Source of the DNA: Gnomoniopsis sp. IMI 355080
Taxonomy: Eukaryota > Ascomycota > Sordariomycetes > Diaporthales > Gnomoniaceae
NCBI GenBank assembly: GCA_027946555.1
Contig: JAPEVC010000156.1
Location: 24,184 to 88,183, forward strand
Length of the DNA stretch: 64,000 bases
Reading direction: 5' to 3'
Both the position numbers and the translations under genes were made by a program. The notes under the pieces are model-generated. The model saw nothing but the letters and a program-made list of their open reading frames with translations. It was not told the DNA's origin and did not search any database. Below, in pieces: positions 1 to 11,565 of this stretch; the first letter of the stretch is position 1; every line of letters begins with the position of its first letter.

Positions 1-1775
1 TTGAAAGACGTACACTAGGTGAATCCAGAAACTTTGTACTCAACTCTGCCACATACAAAAATACTATGACACTGATAGCAGCACAAAATAGGAAGTTAGG
101 TTCCAGCCCAGCAGGCCCGTTATTCGTAAACGGAAACCAGCTTGCATCGTACCACTTATTCCAAAGGCTGGCGAGGGGATCATCATCTAAAGGTTTCTTG
201 ACGCCCGCCAGGTAGAACAAGCGTACCAAGAGATAATTCAGGACAGGACCATGAATAAGATAAAGCGCAAAAGAAACTCTCCCGAGATCTATTAGTTGGT
301 CAGCATATTCACAAAAAGACGAGTCTTTCGCGGCCCGCTAGAATGGGCAGGTAGAGGGCAAACGAACATTGTGAGAAGCCCGCCTCGAGACCACGCTTCA
401 GCCAGCTGATTTCCTTGCATGCAAAGAGGAGTAGCCATGCGGCCCAGAACCACCAGAAATCCAGATAGCCGTCGTCGGCAGCCTCGGGCGTCCATGTGCT
501 CAGTGTCTTCCAGCCATGGCATTTGCCCAAGACTTCGTCCTTGCTGTGGCTGCCTTCGGATGGCTGTGACCCGAGGTACAACGCGCCCAGGAAGACGGCA
601 TGGAGCAGCAACGTCCGTATAAGTGAGTGCCGCCCCAGTAATTGCACCAGCTTATCCCAGGGGAGACTGAACCGGGCGGCGGCGCTAGACGAGAGAAGAT
701 CGAGCTCGGCGGTTACCATGCCGGCAAAGAACGTTGCGTACATGGCACCTGGTGTGAAGAAGGCCAGATACCAAATCATGGCCAGTGTTAGCAATAGACG
801 TGTCTTGTTAGGCGTCTGCGACAAGGCAAATAGCCAGGCAAACAGAAACATTGACCCGCGCAACTCGATTGGAATGGTCCAAGTATGGGGGTTATAGGGA
901 GTGGATAGACTATTGGTACGGTAGAAGTAGAGAAATTTTCCAGTCTCCCGAATCCAATTTAACAGGTCAAGGAAGACATTGTTCGTTTGAGGTACCGATG
1001 CTATTGGAATGCCCGTGATATACGACATTGGTAAGGTAAGAAGGGTGCTCCAGATCACCGGCAGGAAAAGTCTCACTACATATAATTTGTGGTTAGAACC
1101 TCCCTGTCTGGTAATAATGTTTCAATAGGCTTCTCCATATCCTGTTCAATGGGCTGCCAGAGAACAAAACCTGGCTACTTAGACGTATCATGACACCTCT
1201 TCACCAATATTTACGACGTATTGAACGGGACAGTTTTACACATGAAGACACTACTCACTAGGTCGGCGACACACGGCCGCGTGAAGGGATGCGACGAAGT
1301 CGGTCTGCCGGCCCTCGTGAAGGAGGGAGATCAACCGTCTCGGCAGAACGTAGCCTGATATAGTGTAAAACACCAGTACGGCAAAGTGCCCGCCGCTCCA
1401 TAAAAGTCTGATGATAGGCCAAGCGGCGAGCGTCGTGTTCGAACCACCACCGGGCAAAGGGGCTCTGTAGCAAGACTCGATACCGACATGCCACTGAGGC
1501 TCGACGGTGACGTGAAAGACGCAGACAGAGAGGGCGGCCCAGCCACGCAGACCGTCGAGCCACGCAGTGGTGGGCCTGCTCTCGTGTCCGGTGAGAAGAG
1601 CGCTGCCAGTGTACCTCTTGCGCCGTGAGAGAAGCTCCGGCTTGAAGACGTCGACCATCCAAGACGCAATCTGCGCGGCTGTGCGGCCCTGGAAAGGGGT
1701 TTTCCATGCTGGGTGCGGTGATGATGGGGATGGCTGACCCGGCCTAAGCAGCTCGTAAGGCTCCTCTGATGCCAT
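1..1775 (-). CDS. Membrane acyltransferase (acyltransferase 3 family), C-terminus cut by window edge
   Basis: Multi-pass membrane protein of the acyltransferase 3 family (PF01757 type), which moves acyl groups onto small molecules or sugars; the substrate cannot be told. Exons on the minus strand are 1775-1259, 1075-368 and 288-1. Introns are 1076-1258 (donor GTGAGT) and 289-367 (donor GTTCGT, branch GCTGAC). Phases agree and give 504 visible residues before the left edge. The family signature LDGLRGWAALSVCVFH, with the probable catalytic His, lies in exon 1 after a soluble N-terminal segment of about 70 residues. Exon 3 restores the conserved VSFALYLIHGPVLNYLL segment, which supports the second intron; without it the frame stops 19 codons into a wrong reading. 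Hydrophobic helices fill exons 2 and 3. The stop codon is outside the window. Family confidence is high. Confidence 0.85.
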
Positions 1776-2743
1776 CGTAGTAGCTTCTCAAATCCTTTGG
1801 GATGCCCTCCAATGTGTTACCACCCGCTGGTGTCTTGAACACATCTTTGAGTTTGAAGTTGTGTTGTGCATGAGCGAGTCTGTGCTGACTTGGCTTCTGG
1901 ACCCGTTTTAATTATAGATACGGGGCGTACGAGTGGCTTCTTTAGCTGGTCTGCCAAGGCTGTCTGGCTGGACTGCCCGGCACACGACTACGCTCGTTGT
2001 TTATCAAGTCAGCATCGCATCGCTGAAGGGATTACGATACACTTTATGCAGTTTGGGACAATGACAGATCCATTTTATCTTGATTGCTCGTCGCTTCGAG
2101 TCCGATTGTATCATGAACATTCGCGTTGTACCTAAGCCCGCCCCTGCCTTCAGCCGCCATTTATTTAATATTACTACTTGACTCGTGCAATGTGCGTGGG
2201 CTTCCTGGTCACTTCGATCAGCTTCGATTTTCCTTCACTCTTTGCCATCATCTTAAATACAGCACTAAACCCTCTTCTCCGACTTTTCCCGTATTCCCTA
2301 TGGAAGCGATAAGAGAGCTTCTTTTTGGTTGTCTGATTTACAAAGTGCTATTGCCAGGACTCGAAGTCTTGAGACATAAGTATACCTTGTCCACACGTGC
2401 CAATCTGATATGAGTGACTTGTTCGAGAGACATCATACCAGCAAGAGAGAGAACGCCAAACTACAGATGCTGTGACGTTGTATTTGTCCCCTGGGGCCAA
2501 TTAAGTGTTTGAATTTGAAGATCACGCCTCATTGGTTGTTGAAGGCCCTTTATGCAGTATTATATACAATATCCATGGACCAAGCTTTGACTTGGTAGCT
2601 TTGTGTAGTGCAGACCGCATACGTGTAGGAGAGGGTTGAGGAGGGTTTTCGTACTACCAAGCCTGCAGACGCAGCTCTGGTATTGAACAGTTTGCTCATT
2701 TTAACTAAGTATTAAATATCGAAGTAGTGGACTATTGAACGCA
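1776..2743. other. Intergenic, no supported gene
   Basis: This 968-bp gap lies between the start of the acyltransferase gene and the end of the receptor gene. Short open frames at 1866-2135 and 2126-2413 show no domain, signal peptide or splice structure I can support. The right half should hold the 3' region of the receptor gene and the left end the promoter of the acyltransferase. Confidence 0.5.
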
Positions 2744-4400
2744 TCAACAATCTTTTGCATCAGGCCCAAGATGAGTCTGAATAATTATAACCTCACTCTT
2801 CGATCGTCTACGCTGCTCATAAGCTGACTCCTTGTCTTCAGCAACGATGGAATGACTCAATCTTTTCAACTTTATGTCCTCCATCGATACGCCCCACTTC
2901 AATTCATTGCGAGAAGACCATGGCGCGGGCGATGCCAAAGTAGCGTCCCACGTCTTGGCAGTGCCGGGTCTGTTTAACGCAACCTGGCTGTCAGTTGTCC
3001 TCAGCTCTCCGGGCGAGCTCTTGGAGCGCGGGATATTGTAACGCTGTCCCCTTCCAGAGCCATACGTCTCGCGCAAAGTTGAGCCGCCAAATACAACCGG
3101 GAACAACCAGACCAGTATTTGACGCATAGCTGGCATGCAGGCACACATGATCCCTATGTTGATCTCGACAGTGGACCAAAAATGGATGTTGTAGTTGTCC
3201 CAAGTGGGGTTTGTGGAGGTTGCAAAGACCAGAAGCGCTTGGAGGCGAAGTATACTGACGACGGTCACACTTGAGGAAACCAGTGTTAACATGTGTATGA
3301 CAACAGATGGGAACCTTTGGGAAGAGGGGTGGGGGGAGGTTGGGATGGCAGCTACTCACAATGTACCGACCATGAACATCATAGCAACGCCGGTCTTTTT
3401 CTTCCAGTGCAAACGGAGCCCCCTGAGTTGCGACAGCGGAAGGGCCAGCATCCAAAAGTCCAGCGAAATCGAGATGCCAGCGTTTGCCCAGCCCATGGCG
3501 TTGATGTTGACGCAGTGACCCGCATGTTCCCCATCCCACATATACCAGAAATAATCCATCGGTGCGCATTGGAAAAGCGCCGCGCCCGCGAATCCAGCTC
3601 CAAAGAGGATGTCGAACGCTACTGTCCCAGCCAGCAGCCTCCGAATCTTCGCGTCGGGGAAAATGCGTAGGTAAAACAGCAGCAAGCTCAACTTGAGCGC
3701 GGCAAGGTTGATGAAATACTGGATCTCGGAGATGTAGAAGAAGAAGAGAAACTTGGTGATTTGGTCAAACGACAGTGTCCACACGTCTTTGCCCACGCCG
3801 TTTGGATATGTTCCTAAGCAGATGAGGGCGGTGCCAGGTAACCCAATCAATAGAGCCGCGAGAATAGCCCAGTCGTCTGCCCCAAGGTCTGCTTTGGAAA
3901 TGAACGCCCGAAAGGTAAGTCGGGCCACTACTACAATACCCGTCATCACCCCAAGCAAGATTGTGTTGACGAGGAGCCTTGTTCCTTTGTCTCGGCGCAC
4001 CGCACCGCAAGACGACTCTGTCGCATTCTTGGTGGCTATAGATTCGATCAGTATCGGAGCTGCTCTATTTGAATATAAGGAGGTCATTTGGTACTCACTC
4101 AGTTGCTCCTTGACAGTGCAACTCTGCATGACGCACGATGTCACAACCGATTCGAATTCCTCATCCTCGCAGAGACAGGTCTGATTGTTCGCCCCACATA
4201 GTGTCACCGGAAGTGCGGACTGCAAGCAGCTTTTCTGGATTGTGTGTCAGCGAGACGGTATCGTATGCTGTGGTGTAGGGCAACGGGGTACTGACACCAC
4301 AAGCGGGTATAAGGTCCAGGGCGGAAGGGTTGGGCGACGTTTGTCCGAGGACCAAGGACACACTGAGCAGGGAGGAAACAAGGCGATGCCACACTACCAT
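2744..4400 (-). CDS. CFEM-domain, PTH11-like seven-helix receptor
   Basis: Predicted plasma-membrane receptor of the fungal PTH11-related class. Exons are 4400-4296, 4234-4099, 4035-3360 and 3269-2744 (480 aa). Introns of 61, 63 and 90 nt have donors GTCAGT, GTGAGT and GTGAGT. The start at 4400 gives a signal peptide (about residues 1-19, ending LSVSLVLG); an in-frame ATG at 4466 would add 22 polar residues ahead of it. Joining exons 1 and 2 creates a good CFEM pattern: IPACGKSCLQ, then LPVTLC, then CLCEDEEF and CVMQSC. Seven hydrophobic helices follow from about residue 100 (LLVNTILLGVMTGIVVVA onward), with the DDWAI and WKKKTGVAMMF segments typical of the fungal rhodopsin-like domain. The cytoplasmic tail of about 130 residues is polar and Ser/Arg-rich. 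In related proteins such receptors sense surfaces or nutrients; the ligand here is unknown. Confidence 0.88.
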
Positions 4401-4500
4401 GGTGATAGTCGAATTCTCATATCCAACAAGATGACGGCTCCGCTGAATACGCACGGAGGTGGCCAAGCAGTGGAGATCGCGGAGCGGGCATGTATATACA

Positions 4501-4510
4501 TACCTAGGTA
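4501..4510. repeat. Dispersed palindrome TACCTAGGTA
   Basis: A perfect 10-bp palindrome, one of nine intergenic copies of the ACCTAGGT core in the window. It lies 101 bp upstream of the receptor start codon. Confidence 0.7.
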
Positions 4511-6649
4511 CTCCTGCTACAACGGTTACACTCCGGCAAATTTTCCTTTTCTCTCCAAGTATGGAGTAAAAGTGTATTTGAACTATATAAGATTTAACAT
4601 TAAGATTCGATCACAAGATCCGTGAATATCATCCATAATTTGGGTGTAACATAGCTACAAACCGTCACGGCACTGATCTCATCGATGTCACGCGGCGGCA
4701 TTGAATTTGACAGAAGATGTAACGGTCCCGAGACTTTGGTGCACGTTGTACCACTAGCCACATTCAATCCTCAAAGGGGCATTTACGATGAAATACAGTC
4801 GAAATCTTATAAATTCTTTGGCCACGGATGCCATGTCCCTGGCGGTGGCTGATGTGGAATCCAACAGCATCGAGTTTCGACGGATCATGCGTCGGGTGAA
4901 ACGTGCTCCATATCACATTCGGACAAGATGTTCGTAAGCATCTTCCCGCCAGCTCACACCAACCGGGGGAGGGGGGACGTGAGGGCAGGTAGTGCTGGTA
5001 AGTCTAGACTGCTATTGCTGTGTTCATGCTCGCGCGCGCCGTGCTAGGTCTAGTCCAAGACAGCACTAAGCCTGTCATACAGGGTACCTTACTTCGGACT
5101 GAGTGCCGGAAACCGTTGCGAGACGCTGGACGATCATCTTATTTGGCTTTGTGCCTCCGCCAGATCGTCCTCGGTGACAAACCTTATTTTTGGTGACGTT
5201 CTGTTCTGACAGGTGGCCAACCTTGTCGTTCTTTTTCATCACTGGATAATGGAATCCAATACCATGGAACAGGATGGGTAAATCATAATTATGCAGCCTC
5301 TGGCTTATACCAATTCTCCTCAAACAACACGAACATATTGCCCGGCTGCCACGAATCAGTCCCGCAAGTGTCCGGATTACCACGGAAACACGCCTAACCT
5401 AGCGTTTCCGAACCAACTCGTCTCCGGGGAAAGCAGGGATGCGAACGGTTTCTCCAACCCACAAGTAGACATTGGCCCAATATCCATGCACTGGGTCGTA
5501 CTGATCGCTACACAAAAGACTTTTGGATTCCGGGTAACACCTACAAGATGCGCGCCGGGGTTGCTCGTCGGATAAGTCGAAACCCAGCCAAGGAAACAGA
5601 CCCCGCGGAGTTTAGATGCACACAGACGAAGAAGATGGCAGGATATATAACTGTCTATATCGCCCTCAAGCCTTCATGATCTACGCCTCAACTCTTTGCT
5701 GTGGCAAGGTTTACCCAAACGCCATCGCGAACCTTAAATAAGTCGTCGGGTGGGCATCGGATCGCCGAAAGAAGTCATCTGCTCTACCACCACTTCAATA
5801 GAGAGACAGTCAAGCACATGCAGCGCGCGCACGCAGACGTTCATACGACTTCAGACGACCTGGCTACAGTCTACCGGCGGCCGAACCAGAAATTGCGGAG
5901 AACATGGCAACACAGCCTTGGTGAATCGAAGAGATGCTTCGGCAGATGTGAATCGTTTGATCCACTTGTTCTCTGCAAAGCCCGGGGGAATCTAAGGTAT
6001 CTGAGGTCAGATGAAGATTGACTTTGTACGGACAGGCATAGGTCGGTCGTCGGTGAAGTCGTTATGAAGGCTTTGCAAAATACCACAGCCTATTTGTCGC
6101 TGTTCAGCAGTATATCCAGTCGCCACTGGAGGGACGAAGGATCATGATTCATAGACCACACAAACCCGAGGGGACTTGGATAAAGAAGGAGGAGTCATTA
6201 GTTGGTCAAGGATCCATGTCCGTCCTCGACATTCTTCATACTTGGACTGGTGGACTTTTGCCATGCTCTCTCGTCCCTCCATAGATGCCGGCGTGCGCTG
6301 ACACTGGTCAAACCTACCTGCAACATATTTCAGTGGGATGTCCTTTGAGGAGGCAAGTTCTTCCTCGTCCACGGTAGCTGTGCAGTTTGCATATACAGCT
6401 ACCTAAATTCGGCAAAAGTTTGTGTGGGACACGGCAAAATTCGTTGACACTTCCAAGAGTCTGATGCGAACATCTTCTTCACGGTCACACCCACAGTCCG
6501 AAGTTCTTCTCTCTCCGGATATCATAACCGGGCGCCGATGTAACACACTTTATTAGTGTTACGCTATACAAACTGCATATAACAGGATATTTCCCACCAC
6601 AGGCCATGAAGTGCAGATCACAGACAATAGCCGACGGCATGGAAAGTTG

Positions 6650-6689
6650 TCCCTTTTCTCTTTTTTTCTTTTCTTTTTCTCTTTTCTTT
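6650..6689 (+). repeat. 40-nt polypyrimidine tract
   Basis: Forty consecutive C/T bases, mostly T with scattered C, followed by ACAG. It lies in gene-poor DNA, so there is no evidence that it serves as a splice acceptor. It may be a simple-sequence tract or part of a lost intron. Confidence 0.6.
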
Positions 6690-7479
6690 ACAGCTCCTGC
6701 AGTAGTATTAGCATTCACCGCACTAAGTGTTTCGTCCGTCCTCGATTACCAGTGATCACAAAACCACTGCAAGTTGCTGTATTACTGTAATATGGTGTAG
6801 CACAAACTTTCAGGGGGGCTTGTGCTATAATACAGATAGACGAAATGTGCCGATGTCCATTCTATTTTCATATAGAACCCTTAATATCTACAAAGAAGCA
6901 CTAGTGAGAGAGTTTGACGAATCATCTCTCTTCGGAAGGTTCCTGTGGTAGCCTCCACACACCCACCCCGTAGCGTTAGGTCTAGAGTTGCCTAGCTACT
7001 TTTGACCCCTTGAGGGCTGATAAGCGTTGGACCTGCATATCCAGGGACTACTAGGATTGGTGTATAGTGCGCCGTTGTGATCGGACATCTGTACGACATT
7101 GCCGTTCTGTCACTGAGCTGTCAGCATGTGTATCACATCCAGCTGCGTGGGTAGCCACGTTTCAGAATCCCGTTTGTACAGAGACACGGATCGAGAGAGC
7201 GTGTGAGGAAAGAGACAGTAGTTAGTACAGACAATGCTCAACTATAGCGATGCGAATATCGATTTTCATCTCATCTATCTATCTACGTGAACAAGCCCAC
7301 ACCTAGGTGGAAAAGCCGTCCGGTATCTAGTGAGTTGTCATCAAGTTTGGTACCGTGTTGACTCCGAAGAACCCAACCGGACTTTGATTCTCGAAGGACC
7401 CAATCTTAGTTGCTGAACAATGAACCGTGTTCCAGGCCTTCTGCCCAGACTTCCGACTCCGGGCGGGCTGCTGGGCATA

Positions 7480-8407
7480 CTACCTTATCAGAGGGTTACT
7501 ATAGTCCTCAAGCAAATCCCGAAAGGACCTAACCACGTTTTTGAGATTCTCGTTGGCGGAACGAAGCGGTTTGTTTCGGGGACTCTCAAGTAGAGAGATC
7601 TTGGACCTGAGTTCATTTGAGGAGCTTACTAGTTTCAATGCGCTTCCGCTTCGCTCTCGTGTCCGGAGACCGCCCGGCTGAATTGCTTTCAAGCACATTT
7701 TGCTACCTGAACCCACGCTTCCTGCGTCAGGCTCGACGACACGATCATTAATGAGGCGGTCTCTATAGGATTGTTGAATGGTTTCTGAATATTCCACAAT
7801 CCCAGCTTGAAAGTTAAAAAAAATAGTAGGCGAGTACATACACGTTTCGAAGATCCGCACGTATATCTGCCTTACGCAAGTTTGAATTTCGTCCGAGGGT
7901 TTCCAGACACCCCGGACCAGTCTTCCGTACCGATCGACAGGATTAGTGGCATGGCTATATACCTTGAAGTTTTCCGCGGACAGTTGAAACCTTTGACTAC
8001 CGGCTTTTGAGGTCCTGGGACTCACAGAAATACACTACGGATCGGGGATTTGCGACCCGTCACCCAGGACGCAAATCGACACGCCAAGGTTCCGCAAGAC
8101 TGCAGAATAAATTCGTCAGTGTTTTCAGATTGTGAATCATCTTGTTTAGAATCCAGCACGAGGACGAGATTATTGAGGTTACTAAACAAACCCAGAGTCT
8201 CGCCGCGATTGCGAAGGATCTTTGATTTCTGCTAAGAAAAGCAAATCGCGGACTGAGCAGTGGAAGATCCTGTTGAGGGACCTGAACTAGATCGGAAGAT
8301 TTGGAAGAGAAATTGTATAGGGTATCTCCGCAATAATCAAAAGAAAATAGCCAACACCAGATGAAGATGTAAAGCCAGCCTTGAAACCCCAGGCCAGCAG
8401 GCGGCAA
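7480..8407 (-). pseudogene. Possible gene relic, function not recognised
   Basis: The minus strand keeps two medium open frames in different phases: 8407-8060 (115 codons) and 8025-7480 (181 codons). The second contains an intron-like stretch near 7803-7838 (donor GTATGT, acceptor TTTCAAG), but at about 36 nt it is shorter than usual. Between and around the two frames, coding-like pieces such as the one containing GLFSNLNNLVLVLDSKQ lie in yet another frame, as expected for a gene broken by small insertions or deletions. The C-terminal part is polar and rich in Ser, Arg and Asn. No domain is recognised. It could equally be chance open frames in non-coding DNA, so confidence is low. Confidence 0.25.
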
Positions 8408-8412
8408 TCTTA

Positions 8413-10303
8413 CTATCCGACACGCTCCCGCATGCCCTTTGTCCGCAGAGTCATCTTGCCAAATTCTTCTTGGAATGGCAAGCTTCCCACCTCTGGTGGC
8501 CCGTCAACCTCACCATCAGGCTGTCTGCCAAGTTCGCCCATTGTTTTACGCCTTAGATCGTTTCCGCCCGCGACGGGCATATCGCTATCAACACTGCCGC
8601 GACGACTCGACGTCAGACTTCCAAGCGTGGCATCATCTGGCAGACAAGCGACGCCGCGACTTCGCATTATCCCGGCGCGAAGGCCCCTTACGCCGCCCTT
8701 TTTGCGCTCGGGCAGCTCGTCCGTGCCTGCGCTGCAGACGTATAGCAGGTATTTCAGGTTGGGAAGGGTGTGGCGAATGTCCATGACCTTGAGCCCCTGC
8801 GCCGTACAGAGAGTCTCGATGTCTTTGTTCAGGATGAACCAACCATAGTCGAAGCGGAATTGGGCCGCGGAACCACCGCGGGGAAGATAGAGAGGGAAGT
8901 CGCGAATTGGGTCTTTAAGAATGGAAATATTGTCGGTAATGTAGCTACGGCTGCCGCAGTGGGTTATGGGATAGGGAAGGGGAACGGAAAGGTATAGTTC
9001 AAGGTGCTTGGTAAGTAGGGCGACATGGCCCAGCGCGGCGGAGAGCTCGTCCTCTTGGGCACCGCTCAGCACGCCGCCGCCGTAGGCCTCTGCATTTGGC
9101 AGGTGAATACCGCGGATCTGGAATTGTAGGGGTTTGCCGTCGGGAAGTGGTTCGATCTTGAAGATGCTGTTCAAGTCTTCGCATATGCGGCGGCGTTGGC
9201 CGCGAATCTCGTCCCTGAGCTTTGTGCACTGGTCTTTATCACTGTGCAATTTCTCAAGCGCGTTGTCCACTTCTCGTTCAGTCCTCTCCATGAGCGAACG
9301 GCCCTGTAGAATCATGTCGCGACGCTCAGCGATGGAACTATTTAGCTGTTCGATCTGCTGAATAGAGCTCCGGACCGACTTCTGCTCGGCGGTGATGTAT
9401 TTGTTCGCCAGGCGGAGTCTGTCCTCAGCGTCGGTCAGCTGAAGGTGCTCATCTGAGTGGCTGGCTATTAGGTCGTTGATCTGCTGCTTAAGCATGTCCT
9501 GAGTAGCCAGCGCATCTTGGATCGAGTGTTCGAGGTTTGATAGACGCATGAGAGCATTGTAGGATGAGGTAGGTTGGGCGGCGCCCTGTCGGGGCGAAAA
9601 TGTCTTTGCAGGAAGCTCGAGAGTATAGACACCGTCGACGAGATGAAAGACGAGGCAGTTGGGAGGAAAGTGAGTGCCGACCATGGAGCCTAAGAAATTG
9701 AGGCGGCGCAAGTCGACCCGCTCCTCGAGGTGTAGAGACCAAGTGCCAGACTTGAACGCCCAAACCTTGACCGTGATTTGATGGCGACGTAGTATTATTG
9801 GGTCCAAGGCGCGGGATAGCTCGAAGAAGCGAAAGTCAAAGTTCTGAGGATTGTATAATGTCAGCATGAGCCATTGACCTGGTAGCAGAGACTCGGAAGC
9901 CATCTTGGGGAGCCTTGTGGGACCTCACCGCCGAGCGCTCGCCTATCTCGCTAATGTAGACAGGCTCCTCTTCACCGTCGACATGAAGGGAGAAGAAGAC
10001 ATCAGCAACACGCTTGTCTATGGATGCTTCGAGATGCTTTTGCCTCGTGAAGGGCGTCGCGTTGCCAAGATTGGTACTCCGGCGTCGCGCGGTGCCGGGC
10101 CGCAAATTCTCGGACGAGGCAGAATGGTGAAGTTGTGCATTTTCGCGAAGGGATTCGACCTTGCCCGGAGAGTGCTTAAACGCCGAGTCGTCAATGGTCC
10201 TGCCCTGCGGTCGATCAAAGGTTAGGTTTCGGAGGAAGATGCCTTGCAGATGACGAATCTTGCGATTCTGCGGCAATAGGACTGGTCGCGAGGACTCTGC
10301 CAT
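8413..10303 (-). CDS. Vps38/UVRAG-like subunit of the class III PI3-kinase complex
   Basis: Predicted regulatory subunit of the Vps34 lipid-kinase complex II, acting in endosome-to-vacuole sorting and possibly autophagy. Exons are 10303-9929 and 9843-8413 (601 aa) with one 85-nt intron (donor GTGAGG, branch GCTGAC). The intron is supported because joining recreates the UVRAG-type run YISEIGERSA / NFDFRFFELS. Order of parts: a basic N-terminus (MAESSRPVLLPQNRKIRHLQG), a C2-like beta region about residues 85-215 (VADVFFSLHVDGEEEPVYI), a long coiled coil about 220-355, then an Atg14/UVRAG C-terminal domain (PF10186 type) with the FRFDYGWFILNKDIE and LKYLLYVC segments. The start at 10303 follows the family; the frame extends upstream but reads into low-complexity, non-family sequence. 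Atg14 is the alternative, but the C2-like region favours Vps38/UVRAG. Confidence 0.85.
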
Positions 10304-10945
10304 TGTGAGCTGAATGGCTGCAGCGCGCAGCTTCAAAGCAATGGATCGATCATCAACGACACCTGTATCTTGCGCTATCTCCTTGTCCCGTGCGCCGAAT
10401 GTGCCCGTTGCGGCGGCAAGGTGGTTGTGATAAGCGGTCGAAGGAGGCCAGACAACAGGGGCAGTCAGTGTGGGTAGGTAGTAATAAGGTTGTTCTGGGT
10501 TTGCGACATCAATTGAGCCGCAGTGGAAGCTGCAGCTCAGGTCTCCACACATTCCAGTGGTCCCCACAGGTCCCGCTCGTGGTAGGGGTGGCTTTCGTGA
10601 CAGGGGATCCCAACCTACATCTACCCTACCCAGGTGCCCGTGGGGGCCCTAACATTCCCATAGTTACGCCTAAGGTACCTGGGCTAGGCCAAACAGGCGG
10701 CCCAGGTGGCTCTAGTGGGATAGTGATTCACCTCAGCTACGACACCTCAGAAAACACCGGCTAGGAGGATATGACCGTACATGACATCATCTAGTGAGGA
10801 CTCCCGTTCGGTTATTAAAAGAGGTACTGTAGGTGCTTTGATCCTTCTCTATAGGCTCTTCTTGTATTAGACGCCCAACATCTATCTACCTACAATCCTA
10901 CATACATCGCCCATTCATATCAAGATCTCTAAGCTACGCATCAAA
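10304..10945. promoter_or_regulatory. Divergent promoter region, Vps38-like and MAPEG genes
   Basis: The two start codons face away from each other across 642 bp, so this stretch should carry both promoters and 5' leaders. I can point to no TATA box with confidence. The frame open at 10390-10764 overlaps this region but has no family support. Confidence 0.45.
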
Positions 10946-11565
10946 ATGGCCGCCAATATTCTGGACCTGACCCGTAACTATGCAAGTCGTTCTTGTTTAT
11001 TCCCCATGGTCGAGATCTGTGAGAACGTGTCGCTAACTACTCGTTTCCCACCAGTCTCTCTACACAATCCCGGCAGCCTGGGTCGTAGCAATCGCACCAC
11101 ATTTCTACGCTGCTTCCCTTGGCGGCAAGACCTTTGACAACAGGTCCCCGCGCACCTACACATCCTCATTGAAAGATACCCAATCCCTGGACGCGGCCAC
11201 CAAGCAGCGCATTATCCGAGCCGAGGGCGCGCAGCAGAACGGCTTCGAGAACGTGGGTCTGTTCGCCGCCGCTGTAGTTGCTGCTAATAGTACGTGTCTT
11301 GGGATTGCAAAAACTTCAATAGACGCTTTCTTGATGACAGACATGAACTAACTGCTGAATTCGCATAGTTGCCAAGGTGGACAACTGGACTCTCAATGCG
11401 CTCAGCGGAGGATACCTTGTGAGCCGCGTGCTTTACAACCTGGTTTACATCAACAATGAATCCGAGTCCATGGCCAACGCGAGATCCGCGACATTCCTCA
11501 GCGGTATCGGGATGATCTTCACGCTGTTTATCAAGTCCGGAAATGCTTTGCGAAACCACTTGTAG
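10946..11565 (+). CDS. MAPEG-family membrane protein (microsomal glutathione transferase-like)
   Basis: Small four-helix membrane protein of the MAPEG family, whose members conjugate glutathione to lipophilic substrates or act on eicosanoid-like lipids in the ER membrane. Exons are 10946-10981, 11055-11289 and 11369-11565 (155 aa). The first intron starts with GC, not GT (TAT/GCAAGT...CCAG). Only this choice gives the family N-terminus LTRNYSLYTIPAAWVVAIAP in frame; no GT donor keeps the phase. The second intron is ordinary (GTACGT...CATAG). Conserved features include RAEGAQQNGFENVGLFAAAV, which resembles the MAPEG glutathione-site loop, and a final hydrophobic helix. It stands divergent from the Vps38-like gene and begins a plus-strand run with an SDR, a GST and an MFS pump. 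Assignment is firm; the substrate is unknown. Confidence 0.87.
10982..11054 (+). other. Non-canonical GC-AG intron
   Basis: A 73-nt intron of the MAPEG gene with donor GCAAGT and acceptor CCAG. Apart from the second base the donor matches consensus well, as is usual for GC donors. The phase-0 join fits the protein family. Confidence 0.8.

Larger units (their letters stand above)
4401..8412. other. Four-kilobase gene-poor stretch
   Basis: No gene model could be built here. Open frames at 5075-5383 (-), 5291-5575 (+), 5701-6021 (+), 6142-6372 (-) and 6485-6718 (-) have no recognisable domain, and several overlap on opposite strands. The stretch contains a perfect TACCTAGGTA at 4501, CACCTAGGTG at 7300, and a 40-nt pure pyrimidine run at 6650-6689. 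A possible relic at 7480-8407 is listed separately. Confidence 0.5.

Noticed and set aside
309..1076. Free-standing 255-codon minus frame as a gene of its own
   Set aside because: It is exon 2 of the acyltransferase gene; splice borders at 1075 and 368 join it in phase to exons 1 and 3.
2991..3569. 192-codon minus frame
   Set aside because: It overlaps the CFEM-receptor exons in another phase and lacks any domain.
9836..10567. Start of the Vps38-like protein at 10567
   Set aside because: The first 88 residues of that frame do not look like the family; the start at 10303 (MAESSRPVLLPQ) does.
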